NCBI GenBank assembly: GCA_039707655.1
Contig: CM077665.1
Coordinates: 83,825,954-83,889,953 of the forward strand
DNA: 64,000 bases
Source: Elymus sibiricus
Taxonomy: Eukaryota > Streptophyta > Magnoliopsida > Poales > Poaceae
Direction: 5' to 3'
The position numbers were made by a program, and so were the translations under genes. The notes under the pieces are model-generated. The model was given only the letters and a program-made list of their open reading frames with translations. It did no database searches and was not told where the DNA came from. Position 1 is the first letter of the stretch; every line of letters starts with the position of its first letter. Below, piece after piece: positions 22,867 through 33,018 of this stretch.

Positions 22867-23280
22867 GTAGATTGTACGATTTGTATGTTGATTCACAAAC
22901 ATGGTGTCTTACTCACAAAACAAAATAGAGAGATGTGTGCAAATCGCGGTGCCCTCGTAACAAAATGGATCATGTATGAAGGAATTAAGCTAAGGTAATT
23001 CCAACAAACTACTCAAAAGCTGGATGTATACAATTGTCAGTATACGATATACATGTCCCTATCGAAGGGCCTACACTAAGATCACAAAGGTGGTGAGTTC
23101 CATAGTGCAAAAAAAACTACCCTTTACAACCTACATGGCAAAGCTTGTGGCAAAACCCAAGCTATATGGGTCACCTTAAGCTTGGGCTGCCCACAAGGCA
23201 TAAAAGCAGTATTCTCTCTTCTCTAAATCAACAAATAATGTGGCGTACTTACTGTAAAATGTGATATAGACTCAAGCTAT

Positions 23281-23320
23281 GTAGTGTCAAAATCGCTCTT
23301 ATATTACGTGACAGAGGGAG
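23281..23320. mobile_element. Truncated Stowaway-like MITE end
   Basis: GTAGTGTCAAAATCGCTCTTATATT...ACAGAGGGAG matches the right-hand end typical of Triticeae Stowaway MITEs (CTCTTATATTATGGGACGGAGGGAG type). The left half is missing. It lies 27 bp beyond the stop codon of the NIGT1-type gene, probably within its 3' UTR. Confidence 0.6.
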
Positions 23321-23346
23321 CAGATCCCAACTCCCAAGGTTATACA

Positions 23347-24973
23347 CTAAGGATGCCCTGCAGATGTGGTTTGCGACGACGACGACATAGTTGGGTTGTC
23401 CGAGTCCGAGTTAACGCCGCCGGTGTCGCCGCTCCTCGGGCCTTCCGACGGCCTACTCGACTGCTTTTTTGAGTGTGGCTTCAACTCTGATGGCAGCGTC
23501 GCCGTCGGAGCGTATACTTGGTTCGCGCTTCCCGGCGCAGCATTGGTTGCATCTGCTGCTGCCGCGGCGGCGGCGGCCGCAGCGGCATACTCCTGCTGGG
23601 GAACCCAGATGCAGCTGCCCACCACGAAGAACTGCGGCGCGGGCTGAGTTGCGGCGGCGGCGCTGCTCTGGGCAGTGGAGCTCGGCCGCCTTGACGTGTG
23701 CAGACGATACTTCTGAAACCCATTGCAACAAATGTCAGCTCAGACCCCATGACTAATCAACAGCACTAAGCAAGATGATAGTGCCGAGTTAACTAGGGCA
23801 TGGCTGGCTCCTCTCATCAAGAAGCACTGACCTGCAAATGGCTCTCGACCTCGTCGTTGGTGAGGCCGTCGACCTTCATCAGCTCCCGGATCTGCTTTGG
23901 TGTCGCCACTGCTTGTGTACGGCACAAATTAAATTTTGTTAGGCATTTTTTGATTTTTGAAATGCTGGTGAGCTGGTGGGATATCGCAAAGTAACCGATC
24001 TGGTCAGGGAAAGGGAACCAACCGTGGGACCCGCCCAGCTGCTGCAGTGCTTGCAGGAACCGGTGGTGGAGCTCCGGCGCCCAGCACCGCCGTGGCTTCC
24101 GGTTCGGATGCGGCGACTGCCCCTCTTTGTCCTTGTCTGTGTCTTTCTCAGTGACACCCCTACTGTCCTTGTCGTGCACCTCAGTGTCGCTGGTGGCCTT
24201 GTCGACGCTGTCTCCGACCAACGCCGAGCTCGCCGGTGCCGTGGTTGACGAGGCCGGCAGCTCAGCCTCCGGCTGCTGCTTCTCCTTCTCAAAGGGGTGG
24301 AACGCTCCCCCGGTCCTGGTGGCGTTCAGGGCCACCGGTCTGCATGGCAGCACCTAGTGGAGTTCATCGGGAGATGCATCAGCAAATTTATCTTTTAATA
24401 AAGTAGAAATAAAGAGGAACACAGCAATCTGTATTCAGCTACCTTTGGAAGAGACGATGATTGCTGGGGCTCGCTCCATGTCGAAAGCTGCGCGGACTGA
24501 AGCCAGTCCGGCATCGCCTTCTTGGTCTCCGGCGTGGGCGGCGGCGTCTCGGCCTTAGCGTTTGAGACCGGCGCCGCGGCGTGGGTGCTAGTCTCGTCGT
24601 CGGAAGAGGACAGGGATAGGCTGGGCTTGAGCGGGATGAACTCCTCGAGCACGGGCCCGTCGTGGTCGCTCACCGTCTCCTCGCTGGCCGCGCCGCCCAT
24701 CTGGCTCTTCATCCCCTCGATTGCTGCAGACATGACACACATACACGCGCGTACGTACTCCCTAATTAGATCGAGCCAGCGAACGTGGAGCTGAGACAGA
24801 GCCATGCGTGGGTGGCGAAGGAAGGCGGACGTACTCTGGGTGACGAGGTCGAGGCAGAGGGGCAGCTCGCGCTGGAAGACGTGGATCTTGCGGCGCTCCT
24901 CCTCGAGCGCGAGCAGGTAGTCCCGGAGCTGGCGCCGGGCGCCGTCGCGGTCCGCCTGCACCTCCATCTCCAT
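23347..24973 (-). CDS. NIGT1/HRS1/HHO-type GARP (G2-like) transcription factor
   Basis: Nuclear repressor family that links nitrate and phosphate signalling in plants (family knowledge). Five exons on the minus strand, all with GT-AG ends and compatible phases: 24973-24835, 24723-24443, 24353-24023, 23908-23832 and 23712-23347, together 397 aa. Exon 1 encodes the N-terminal coiled region ([24 protein letters not shown], residues about 22-46) that continues into IEGMKSQM in exon 2. [10 protein letters not shown] is an EAR-like patch. Exons 3-5 encode the GARP Myb-like domain: [19 protein letters not shown], then [20 protein letters not shown], then SHLQ|KYRLH across the last splice. The C-terminus has an Ala tract of about 11 residues and a Ser-rich end. 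No disabling change was seen. Retained introns give the misleading longer open frames around it. Confidence 0.9.
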
Positions 24974-25440
24974 CGCCGCAGCCCGCAGGTGGTCTCGTCA
25001 GACGGACGGATGGATTGATCCGCACGGCAGAGAGAGAGGGAGAGGAGGGGGGAAACGGGACGGGGAAGGTGAGGTGGAAGAAGAAGGGAGGAAGGAAAGG
25101 AATCGTCGTCGGGCCGTCGCGTATATTCGTAGACGGGGGAGGGAAGGCGGGGCGATGGGTGGATAGGGACGGACAGGATATTCGGGGAGGGGGATTCCCA
25201 TTCCGTTTCGCGGGGTGGGGTGGGGCGTGGGGCTGCATGCACGTTTGTTTACTCGAGTGGGTGAGCGAGGATAAGGCCGACGACCGGCGGGACGAGGACA
25301 CGGGGGACGCGGACGGACAGACCGGATGCCGCGGATCCGCCGGGGCGATGCGGAATCTCGATCCCGGCCGGGGCCAGCGAAGCGACACGCTGGACCGACG
25401 GTCGGACGGGGGCACGGGAAGATTCCCCTGAAATGCGCTT
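24974..25440 (-). promoter_or_regulatory. Upstream region of the NIGT1-type gene with GAATC/GATTC motifs
   Basis: GC-rich, CT-rich on the gene strand (a typical cereal 5' UTR). It holds GAATC or GATTC at 25100-25104, 25193-25197, 25353-25357 and 25421-25425, plus GAATATAC (one mismatch to GAATATTC) at 25121-25128 on the gene strand. Rice NIGT1 is known to bind GAATC and GAATATTC and to repress itself, so these could be autoregulatory sites (inference). Transcription start not determined. Confidence 0.5.
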
Positions 25441-26967
25441 TTCTTCTGCTACGTCTCTCGTCTCCGGCGCATCCTTCCTTGTCCTCAGTTTCTTTCCCGT
25501 GTGTGCGCTGGCAGATCCCTCGTTCCAGAAACGAGGAGGAATATCCTGCTGCTATTCCATTTTTTCATGGGTTGGTCAGCTCGGTGCTTCTTCACCGAGG
25601 ATCACCGAGGGCCTGTTTTGTTACATGGAAAACGTTTCACGCCGGGGAGCCGGCCGAACGACGCGCCGGTCGAGTCGCCACGCAAGCGTTCGCGAAACGT
25701 CACGAGTTAGCCACGTACGCGCTTGCAACCTATCTTATCCATATCCCTTCATCTCCAGAGAGACCGACCACATGTTTTCTTCTTCCTCTCCCTTAGATTG
25801 AAATCTCCACACAGGCTCGCACAATCACCGTAACCATGCTACGCGGCCGCATGCTGTAGGGGGGTGCGGCCACTAACGCTGCAAGGTGCGAAGCCAAGGG
25901 GCGCTCCTCGCATGGCCGCGCGTCCACCTTCCTTTTCTCACCTCCCACAGCGCCGCGACGACCATGGCCATGGGCGGGCCTGGGAGCTTGGTGGAGCAGC
26001 AGCATCAGCTGTGGAATATTGGTTGTAGCAAATTCAATCGCCGGTGGTAGCAAAAATCTACTACGGTTGCAGCAAAACGGCGTCATCGTCATCGCGGGTC
26101 GCAGCTGAGATAAGAAGTTTGAAGCTTTTTTCAATGCGGTTGTAACTTTTATAACTGTCGGTTGCAACTTTTCGTTTTTCGTCCATGGCTTCGTTTCCAC
26201 GGTTGAAACTTTTTTCATAGTCGGATGAAGCTTTTTTCGTCGCTAGATGAAGCTTTTTCTGTCACCGGTTGTAACTTTTCTTGGTCATCCATAGCTCCCG
26301 TCGTATACTGGTTGAAGCTTTTTTCGTAGCCGGTTGAAGCTTTTCCTATCGCTAGTTGTAGCTTTTTTGGTCGTTGGTTGTAGCACTGGGCATCTCCCCC
26401 GGTGCTCAATTTTTTGTTGCAAGCTGCACATCGGGGATGAGCGGCGGCGAGCATGCCGGCGAGCTTCAGTCGTCGCAACCGGAGCTACAACGGTCTCAAC
26501 AAGAGCTTCAACCGCGGGGTGCGGCTGTTGCACGGGGCGAAGCAACAAGGCCGGCCGGCGGTGGTTGGGGCTGGTGACTAGGACGGTGGCCGGCGGGGAC
26601 GAGGGCGGACGACTGCGACGAGGGCGGTGGCCGGCGGGACGAGGGCGGACGGCTGCGACGAGGACGGCAGCATCGTGGACGAGGGCGGCCGGCGAGCTGG
26701 CTGGCGTATGGGAGATCACGGGGCAGTTGGGATGAACAGACGGCATGACTTCTTTTTTGTACTAGCGAAGCAATTGGGGAAGAAGCAATCGTGCGGCTAT
26801 TATGGAACGTATCGTACGTCCACGGTACGACCGGCCGAATTGTTCGGCCGGCGCACCGGCGCAGATCAGTGCCCTTGTTACATGCATCTATTTTCGGCAC
26901 TTTGCATCTGTAGGCTGACTCCGCCAGGCTGAGTGAATACACTTTACAAAAACATGTTTTACATATA
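25441..26967. other. Upstream intergenic DNA with a degenerate tandem repeat (26110-26390)
   Basis: 25441-25800 shows nothing recognisable. From about 26110 to 26390 the phrase GGTTGAAGCTTTTTTCGT and variants (GGTTGTAACTTTT, GATGAAGCTTTTT) repeats roughly ten times at about 25-35 bp spacing. Such repeats occur in non-autonomous DNA transposons of wheat, but I could not find matching terminal repeats. Near 26810-26870 there is a short palindromic CCGGCCGAATTGTTCGGCCGG segment. Open frames here are GC-biased by-products. Confidence 0.45.
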
Positions 26968-27449
26968 GGGCCTGTTCTGATCTCCTCCAGCTTCTAACTT
27001 CACCAGCTTCACAAATAATTTTGTCCATAACGTTTGGGCTCCAAGAAGCTAACTTCTTGAAGCTGACCCAACTCGCAGTGCAAAAACATGAAGCTCGGTC
27101 GGCCTAGCTCCACCGGTCGAAGAATCAGAAGTTTACACAATTTACAGGGAGTTGCCACCGCCAAAGGTACCGGTTCGCTGCCCCCCGCTCGATAAAAAGA
27201 AACAGCGATCCCCCAACCAATCGGTACCCCTCTCCCTCCCTCATATCGGTGCACTGGGCCCGAAAAAGGCTGCCTTCAGCCGGCCCAATCAGTGCTAAAC
27301 TGGCCAGAGCTCTCCTAGCTGGGCTGCAGCTCTACGAGAAGCTGTTGAAGCTGCTGAACATTCGTGCGATTGCTACGTGAAGTTAGAGGCGAGGAGGAGA
27401 AGCTGGATATGTGGAGTTTTGAGAAGTCAGAGGAGATCCGAACAGGCCC
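26968..27449. mobile_element. 482-bp MITE with GGGCCTGTTC terminal repeats
   Basis: Left end GGGCCTGTTCTGATCTCCTC and right end GAGGAGATCCGAACAGGCCC are inverted repeats of about 20 bp with 1-2 mismatches. Flanking ATA at 26965-26967 and 27450-27452 is a likely 3-bp target duplication. Length and TSD suggest a Harbinger- or CACTA-like MITE; no coding capacity. Confidence 0.75.
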
Positions 27450-27656
27450 ATAGTTTGGTTGTCTGCATCTTTTCCATTCTGCCTGAGCAGCAACATAGGC
27501 ATCGGTGTTTGCTTGCTTGCATGTTCTAACCATATGCAAAGTGTTGTTGTTTGGTTTACACACGACACATGGTGGAGTCGTGAGGTTATCATCACATGCA
27601 CACGGCAGCATAATAGTCACAGTATAAACCGTTAGCACGAGATAAACCATAACCAT
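27450..27656 (-). CDS. Possible small secreted Cys-rich peptide, cut by the MITE
   Basis: A minus-strand frame from ATG 27656 begins with a hydrophobic signal-peptide-like segment (MVMVYLVLTVYTVTIMLPCA). About 50 residues follow containing CXXC and further Cys (PPCVVC, RTCKQ, KRCRQP), up to the MITE border at 27449. Beyond the MITE the frame can continue for about 25 codons, with two more Cys, to a stop near 26890. No homologue recognised; it could be chance. The frame reading into the MITE is not real coding sequence. Confidence 0.22.
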
Positions 27657-27718
27657 ATTTTGTCAGGTTCATAACAGTACTAGCATGACGTTACGAGAAA
27701 GTTTTCAAACAGCACTAA

Positions 27719-30129
27719 GGGCATCTCCAAGGGCAACCCACAAATGTCCTCCCGCATCCGTCTGCGGACAGGAGGGCCAGTCTGCGGACACGGATGCGGG
27801 AGGATGGCATCCAACACTAGCCTACATGTCCGTCAGTAAATTCAAATTCAAATATACTTCGATCCGATTCATATAGCGCGCCGCGTGTCGGATCGCATGC
27901 CCGTAGCTTTCACATGTCCGATTCCAAAAGAAGAACAGTCCGACAGTCCGTGCATTTCTGCCCTGTCGGACCGGTAATCCCAGCCAGCTACTCCCCGATC
28001 AAGGAGGTGTCGTCGCAACCGCGTAGGCAGCCTCCTCGTCCGCCTTCGCCTCCACGTCTGCCTCCGCCGCGTCCTCATAGTATGTCGTCGCCGCCAACTC
28101 ATCTTCCTGCCACTGCAATATTTGGTACCGATAGGATTGCACGACGACTCTTGCTTCGGCATCCAAAGAGTCGACATTCAAGGTCAACATCTTGGCGTCC
28201 TCCACATTGGCGGCGATCTTCACCCTCTTTTCCTCGAGCTCTCTTCAATCATGGTCCTCCTCTCTTCGAGTGCGAGCTTCTTGTCCGTGCATCCATCAAC
28301 AGCTTGAACCTCTCCGCCTTCTTCTCCTCCTTCATCTCTGAGCGCCTCACGCATGCCTCCTCCTGCTTCGTCAAGATGTCCTCGAACTTCTCCGTCATCT
28401 TGGCTGCCGCACCTTCTCGCTTCGTCCTCTCCTCCTCCCACTTTTTCCCCCGCAGATTTCTTCTAACCTTCTTCGGCGGTTGTTGGGTTGGGTCGGTAGG
28501 GTCACTGGTTTCTTCCTCGTTGGCTTGGACGGCGGTCTTGGCAATGAAAAGGTTCCACTTCAGTTTCCCATTCAACCTCAACCAACAATGCATGACGGTG
28601 AAGGATTTCTTCTCCAACTACTTGGCAGCGAAACAATGTCGACAATGCATATCCGTCTAGTGAGCAACAAAACAATACATGTCCGACTAGCGATCAACAA
28701 AACTAAAGCATATCCGGCTAGTGATCAACTTACTTGCTTGGTGATTTGTGCACCGCTAGGCCACCATGCGATGAGCTGCTTCAAGTACCCGCAATACTTG
28801 GACACGACCTCATGAATAGTGTACTATCGATGGTTGAGGGGCTTCCATTCGTGGTTGCATATGGCCGCGTCGGAGTAGGGCGTGAAATCTTTGTGTTCAT
28901 GGAACCATATGTGAATGTTCCTCCAAAAGGTTGTGCCCTTTTTCTCCGTGCCATGGAACGGATCGAGGCTAGTGGCCAACCATGCCTAACACAACAGCTC
29001 GTCCTCCCGCATGCTGAAGCTTTCTCCTCTTCCCTTCTTCTTCGGATCGTCGGTTGTATCGTCCGGATCATCATCGTCGTCGTAGCCCTCCTCCTCCCCA
29101 TCGGAATGCTTCTCTCCGGCGTCCCAATGCTATTGTTGCTCTGTGTCATCACTGGTCTGGGTGTACGTCTACTGCGTGGCCGTCTAGATGTAGGGCTGCT
29201 GCTGGTAGTTGCCGGACTGGGTGGGATCCAAGTCTTCCACCTGCCCGTCCTGATAGCCCCTCCACCTCCCTCGCCTTTGCCGTGGATGATGTCGAGCATC
29301 TCCATGTCCGCGTCATATGCCGGCTCCCCCGCTCTAGACATCGCAGCAAACAGCGTGCGGGCACCCATCTGCTCCTCGGGCACCGGCCGCGCCTGGAGCA
29401 GCTGCGGTGAAGAATACTAGGAGAAGAGTGGTGCCGCGTTGACGTCGACGATGTAAGGCACCGTACTGGCTGGGGTGCCGAGCTGCTTGGTGGCGTAGTA
29501 GTACGGAGGCTTGTAAGACTCCGGCCACGGTGCAGTCTGTGTTGTGCGCTCGCCCATCTTGCGACGTTCGCATCGGCTGCGCCGACCGCCACGACCTTCA
29601 CGCCCATCGCCACCAGCAGGCCCATCGGCGGCTAACTACTTCTTGAGATTCTCCTCCTTTGTGGCCTTCGCTTTGATGCGACGATCCTGCCGTGTTGTAG
29701 AGTTGATCTTCCGCACGAGCGCGATGCGCGGATCCTCCGACACCTCCACCGTCTCCATCTTCGGTAGGTTCTCCGACGGCTCCATGTGTTGGCGGCGGAA
29801 TGAAGGAGGGTGGGATAAAAGAGTGAGATGTGGGCGGAGAGCAGCGGGGAATGAAAGAAGAGAAGTGGGGGATTTGGCGCGGAAGTAGTGCTTTGCTACA
29901 AAAGTGCGGGCTTCGCCTTCCTTTTGGGTGGGCCAAGGGGGTAGATAGCGACGTTTCTCGTGTCCGGATTCCCGCAAACCTCCCCCACGCCTGTCTCCGG
30001 TTTGTGGGAGAAATCACGTCCGGACCGGTTCGCGGACCAATACAAGACCGCGTTGGATGGCTTCCGCGGTCCGGACCCTCGTGATCCGGATAGTTGCGGG
30101 AGGTTTGCGGGTCCGCCTTGGAGATGCCC
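27719..30129 (-). mobile_element. 2.4-kb non-autonomous PIF/Harbinger element
   Basis: Terminal repeats are GGGCATCTCCAAGGGC (27719) and GCCTTGGAGATGCCC (to 30129), flanked by TAA at 27716-27718 and 30130-30132, the classic Harbinger target duplication. It encodes only ORF1 on the minus strand; no DDE transposase gene is present. Subterminal stretches rich in GCGGACAGGA / TCCGGA occupy both ends. Confidence 0.88.
27999..29785 (-). pseudogene. Harbinger ORF1 (Myb/SANT-like, NAM-associated protein), degenerate
   Basis: ORF1 of plant Harbinger elements is a DNA-binding partner of the transposase (family knowledge). The frame starts at ATG 29785 (MEPSENLPKME...) and is broken by TAG at 29636-29638 and a stop near 29418, with frameshifts between about 29380 and 28950. 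A SANT-like region is recognisable (SFSMREDELLCLAWL, TFWRNIHIWFHEH). A likely intron 28733-28618 has a strong donor CAA|GTAAGTTG and acceptor AAGTAG, joining ITKQ to LEKKSFTVMHCW. The C-terminal NAM-associated coiled region (KMTEKFEDILTKQEE, then DSLDAEARVVVQSY after another frameshift) ends at 27999. Not functional as read. Confidence 0.75.
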
Positions 30130-30173
30130 TAACAAAGTAGAGATAAGATAGCAGAGATAACACCCTAAGCACC

Positions 30174-30326
30174 AGTGGCGGAGCTTGGCCTAGAAAGTTG
30201 GGTGGACCGACTGTAGGAAATAACTATTGGTATTGTGTTTCAAGCCCAAAATGAATTATACACTACAGAAAATCGCATGGGTTGGGCGGGCCACCACCCA
30301 TTAGGACTTGACGTAGCTCCGCCACT
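30174..30326. mobile_element. 153-bp MITE-like element with AGTGGCGGAGCT ends
   Basis: AGTGGCGGAGCT at 30174 and AGCTCCGCCACT ending at 30326 are perfect 12-bp terminal inverted repeats. A clear target-site duplication is not visible, so the class is uncertain. Confidence 0.6.
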
Positions 30327-30327
30327 A

Positions 30328-30760
30328 CTAACCACCCTCAGCATCCATGTCAAATGTTGTGTGGTGCGGCTCGCACTTGGCCACCACCTCAACGCCCTCG
30401 TTGTTGAAGACGATCGCCTTCAAGTTCACGGGACTCACCGGCTTGAAGGTAAGAAGGCACCCGATCCTGACCTCATGAGCTACACAGAAGGCGGCCCAAC
30501 CCTTATCAAGGGTGAGCATGTTAGCGATCATTCGGGCAGTGACGTTTCAGGTGCAACCATTGTCTGTCACTAGCCTGTAGAGCGTTGGGGGAGATGAGGT
30601 GCTTGTTGAATGCAGGGGAATCTGTAGATACTCCAATTTCGGTGAAAAGACGATCTTGCATAAGTGTGTTCGACGACGTCCTCATGGTAATGATCGTATA
30701 TCTTAACCCTCTTCGGGGCGCTACTGGTCTGCACCCCGCCTTGCACTTCATGTTGGAGCC
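30328..30760 (-). pseudogene. B3-domain protein relic
   Basis: The minus strand encodes an REM-like B3 domain. An upstream part in one frame (SPAFNKHLISPNALQ) shifts to a second frame ending at 30328 that contains LTLDKGWAAFCVAHEVRIG, LLTFKPVSP and FNNEGVEVV. This matches the B3 pattern GW..F...H....G..L.F. Besides the frameshift, a TGA near 30555 sits where B3 domains have Trp (C-T-stop-N-V-T). It is either a decayed host gene or the leftover accessory gene of an old CACTA element. Confidence 0.6.
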
Positions 30761-31359
30761 GACATCTTTGCCAATCTTATCTGAGGCGACCTCCTTGCGA
30801 ATTTACACATATGAACTAGTGTCCCATCAAAACGGGTTGCGCCTAAGATCAAGGACTACTACACATATGCATTGTTTGAGCTGGCGGTCCTTGTTGTCGT
30901 GAAGTCATCAGCGCCGACCACCAATGTTCTGGATGACTCCGGCGAGGAAGAGCACCAGGCGATAGAGATGGTGGCGAGGGTTCCTCAAACCCCGCCGCGG
31001 CTAGGCTATACCCGAAGTGTCGATGCAACGATGTAAGGTTTGTTTAACCTGTGCTAGAGAAATTTGTACCCCGTGTGTGTGAAAACCCTCGAATCCCCAA
31101 TCGGAATCAATTCAATCAGTCCCAGAATCGAAGCCTGACCTTGAAACAATTCAATCGATCCCATATTGAACTCTAGCGTTGAATCAAATGCGTGCAATGT
31201 ACGACCGGTGATAAATCGAATGTTGTCGCAAGAAAGTTGATGTTATAGAGGGAACAAAGGGCATATCGACATTGACGCGTATGGGGCATGAAGGCGGTGC
31301 TCACCGCTGCTGGTCACCGTCCAGAGCTTGCCTCCGATGTATGCCTACCGGTTCTTGAT
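30761..31359. other. Unassigned sequence left of Gypsy 1
   Basis: Mixed composition with no recognisable gene, repeat or element end. It is the flank into which Gypsy 1 inserted, or an older decayed TE. Confidence 0.35.
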
Positions 31360-33018
31360 GTCTACTACACAACTTTATTCTTGTAGACTTGTGTTGGGCC
31401 TCCAAGCGCAGAGTTTTGTAGGACAGTAGCAATTTTCCCTCAAGTGGATGACCTAAGGTTTATCAATCCGTGGGAGGTGTAGGATGAAGATGGTCTCTCT
31501 CAAGCAACCCTGCAATCAAATACAAGAAATCTCTTATGTCCGCAACACACCCAATACAATGGCAAATTGTATAGGTGCACTAGTTCGGCGAAGAGACGAT
31601 GATACAAGTGCAATATGGATGGTAGATATAGGTTTTTATAATCTAAAAAATATAAAAACAGCAAGGTAACAAATAGTAAACAGCGAGCAAAAATTTATAT
31701 AAATGCTTGGAAATAAGGCCTAGGGTTCATACTTACACTAGTGCAATCTGTCAACAATGCTAACATAATAGGATCATATGATCATCCCTCAACATGCAAC
31801 AAAGAATCACTCCAAAGTTCTTATCTAGCGGAGAACATAAGATGAAATTGTTGTAGGTAATAGAACCACCTCAAAGTTATCCCTTCCGATCAATCTATTG
31901 GGCTATTCCTATAGGTGTCACAAACATCCCTAGAATTCGTACAAAAATAACACCTATGATACATATCAATCAACCCTAATGTCACCTAGATACTCCAATG
32001 TCACCACAAGTATCCGTGGGTTAATTATTCGACATGCATCAAACAATTTTAGATTCATCATATTCAATCCAACACAAAGAACTTCAAAGAGTACCCCAAG
32101 ATTTCTATCGGAGAAGGTAGGACAAGAACGTGCAATAAACCCCTATGCATAGATCTCCAAGGTCACCGGAATCCGCAAGTTGATGCCATAACATATATCA
32201 AGTGGATCAATAGAATACCCCATTGTCACTATGGGTATCCACATGCAAGACATACATCAAGTGTTCTCAAATCCAAAATATTCAATCCAACACAGCGAAA
32301 TCTCAAAGGGAAAGATTCAATTCATCACAACAAGATAGCAAGGGAAGAGCACCATATGATCCAACTATATTAACAAAGCACGTGATACATCAAGATCATG
32401 CCATCTCAAGAACACGAGAGAGAGAGAGAGAGATTGAACACATATCTACTGGTACATACCCTCAGCCCCGAGGGTGAACTACCCCCTCCTCGTCATGGCC
32501 TCCGCCGAGATGATGAAGATGGCCATCGGTAATGGTTTCCCCTCTCCGACAGAGTACTGGAAAGGCTCCAGATGGGTTTTTCTTCGATATAGAGAGTTAC
32601 GGCGGCGGAGCGGAAGTTCTAGGTTAACTTCTGGAGGTTTTGGTATTTACAGGATTTTTCAACGTTGGAATCACTCAAAACGGAATTCCGTGGGGACCAC
32701 GGCCCAACAGGGCGCCACCAGGGGCTGGGCCGCGCCCAGTTGGGTCGTGCCTCACTGGCAGCCCTCCTCTGGTGGTTCTTCGCTCCAATGTTGCCCATAT
32801 GTTCCAGAAAAAATCACCCAAAAGTTTCGGGCGATTCCGAGAACTTTCATTTTCTGCACAAAAAACGACACCACGGTAATTCTACTGAAAACAGCATTAG
32901 TCCTGGTTAGTTCTGATTAAATCATAAAAGGTGCATCAAAACCATATAAAATTATTGTAAACATAGGCAAATATGGCATGAATACTTCATAAATTATCGA
33001 TACGTTGGAGACGTATCA
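31360..33018 (-). repeat. Gypsy 1 3' LTR (1659 bp)
   Basis: It is bounded by TG...CA on the minus strand and adjoined by a polypurine tract at 33019-33031. Low gene content. A short GA repeat lies at about 32417-32435. Open frames inside are not genes. Confidence 0.8.

Noticed and set aside
23469..23756. Open frames on both strands over the last exon of the NIGT1-type gene
   Set aside because: GC-rich third-position effect; only the frame joining SHLQ to KYRLH makes sense.
24762..25415. Long minus-strand GC-rich frames overlapping exon 1 of the NIGT1-type gene
   Set aside because: They read through the 5' UTR and intron in wrong frames. The GARP gene model explains the region with proper splice sites.
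25800..26940. Arg/Pro-rich frames upstream of the NIGT1-type gene
   Set aside because: They overlap the GGTTGAAGCTTTTTT repeat and GC-rich flank, with no recognisable domain or consistent start.
28914..29420. Plus-strand frame rich in Leu/Val over the Harbinger element
   Set aside because: Complement of the degenerate minus-strand ORF1, whose SANT-like and NAM-associated segments explain the region.
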